From Acaryochloris sp. IP29b_bin.148 (GTDB lineage Bacteria; Cyanobacteriota; Cyanobacteriia; Thermosynechococcales; Thermosynechococcaceae), in NCBI RefSeq assembly GCF_028285565.1, contig NZ_JANQOY010000033.1, positions 1-64,000 of the forward strand: a DNA stretch of 64,000 nt, read 5' to 3'. The position numbers and the translations under genes are program-made. The notes beneath the pieces are model-generated. The model ran no database searches. It was not told where the DNA came from and saw only the letters and a list, made by a program, of their open reading frames with translations. Below are positions 63,392 through 64,000 of this stretch, one piece after another (position 1 is the stretch's first letter; each line of letters starts with the position of its first letter).

Positions 63392-64000
63392 GAGCTTGAA
63401 AACCAGTGGAGCGAAAGATTTCAGGCCTCTATATCTATTGTCAATAATGGCAAAAAAACGCTAGATGGCTGGATACTAGAATTTGAAGCTCCTTTCGAAA
63501 TTACTCAGATCTGGAATGCAGAGATTCTGAATAAAGAAGGCAATCGCTACACTATTCAATATGCAGACTGGAATAAAAATTTAGCTCCCGGACAAACGCT
63601 GACGTTTGGCTTTTTAGGGAAATCTGATACGGAGTCCGTCAGTCAACCGCGAGATTTTTAATCTCAACGGTGAAACCCCCACTCTGCCCAGTCCAGCACC
63701 CCAACCCGTGCCTGAAATTGAAATCGGTAACGTCACGGTCTCTGAAGCCGATGATCAGGCTGTGTTTGAAGTGACGCTTACGGATGCGAGTGACCAGCGC
63801 GTTACCGTTCAATACTCAACCGCCAATGGCACTGCTCTGTCGGGCTCTGACTATGAGGCTCAGTCTGGTCGCGCCATCTTTGAGCCGGGTCAAACCTCTA
63901 CATTGATTCGGATCAACCTCCTAGAAGATACGGCAGACGAATCCAATGAAAATTTCTCGCTCGAATTATCGCAACCCGCTAATGCTGACCTAGCCAACAC
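63374..64000 (+). pseudogene. CBM2 plus Calx-beta protein gene, frameshifted and cut by window end
   Basis: Segment 1 (63,374-63,661, 95 aa) is a family-2 carbohydrate-binding-module-like domain: QWSERFQASISIVNNGKKTL, DGWILEFEAPFEITQIWNAE and NKNLAPGQTLTFGFLG. Removing one T from the T5 run at 63,655-63,659 joins it to a second frame, open to the window end: NLNGETPTLPSPAPQPVP linker, then a Calx-beta domain (IEIGNVTVSEADDQAVFEVT, VQYSTANGTALSGSDYEAQS, IRINLLEDTADESNENFSLE). The intact product would be a large secreted adhesin- or hydrolase-like protein. No signal peptide precedes the CBM2, so the true N-terminus may be different or internal. Confidence 0.7.

Overview
The window is cyanobacterial chromosome. 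Three kinds of evidence support this: the palindrome GCGATCGC (HIP1-like) recurs throughout; there are phylloquinone genes (menA, menF), the photosystem assembly genes ycf39 and btpA, a glycolytic Gap1-type GAPDH, cryptochrome-DASH and squalene-hopene cyclase; and cyanobacterial families such as DUF4912, DUF928 and giant PAS/GAF hybrid kinases are present. The many kinases and mobile remnants suggest a large plastic genome (Acaryochloris-like is a guess, not shown).

Layout. 1-0.2 kb: C-terminus of an IS200/IS605 TnpB with an omega-RNA-like 3' hairpin. 0.3-3.5 kb: TolC-type outer-membrane protein followed one base later by cryptochrome-DASH, then an Xre/HigA-type antitoxin gene broken by an in-frame stop. 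3.9-10.2 kb: Ser/Thr kinase, DUF4912 protein, YraN nuclease, lumenal pentapeptide protein, peptide-type ABC substrate-binding lipoprotein. 10.5-20.7 kb: a 2.6-kaa Ser/Thr kinase-AAA-GAF-PAS-histidine kinase-receiver giant, overlapping a second hybrid kinase. 20.9-24.5 kb: cysteine desulfurase, small membrane ORF, gamma-glutamylcyclotransferase, 7TM-PAS-GGDEF protein. 24.7 kb: tRNA-Gly(UCC).

24,784-27,818: the most interesting region. A 3,035-bp non-autonomous Tn7-like element sits 14 bp past the tRNA-Gly gene. It has matching TGTACATTCCAGAATTA ends, TnsB-site-like subterminal repeats and a perfect 5-bp target duplication (AATTC). It encodes no transposase. It has two modules. Each has a ~216-bp copy of the left subterminal DNA ending at GTGTAAC, then a different cargo, then a shared 18-bp sequence. 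Cargo 1 is a DACNV/DisA_N-like predicted diadenylate cyclase. Cargo 2 is an unknown protein whose stop codon lies in the R'' box of a well-formed integron attC site. The insertion lies about 65 bp beyond an NGTN motif inside the tRNA gene, which is the geometry of type V-K CRISPR-associated transposons.

28-43.8 kb: housekeeping and photosynthesis-support genes: FkbM methyltransferase, PHB-depolymerase-like esterase, aspS, uridine-kinase-like protein, uvrC, zinc-ribbon protein, ycf39-nadK, a DnaJ/CbpA protein, divergent menA/menF, NUDIX, folK, btpA. 43.8-44.06 kb: a second IS605/omega-RNA-like remnant. 44-56 kb: UvrD-like helicase, gap1, glutathione transferase, an ABC-2 exporter pair, a pRiA4b ORF-3-like protein with a companion, shc. 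56-62.6 kb: a membrane coiled-coil protein, a PAS-PAS-GAF-GGDEF-EAL protein, DUF928, and a redox module of ArsR regulator / thioredoxin / old-yellow-enzyme reductase with an operator-like inverted repeat. 63.4 kb to the end: a CBM2 plus Calx-beta gene split by a one-base homopolymer frameshift and preceded by a 45-bp tandem repeat; it runs off the window.
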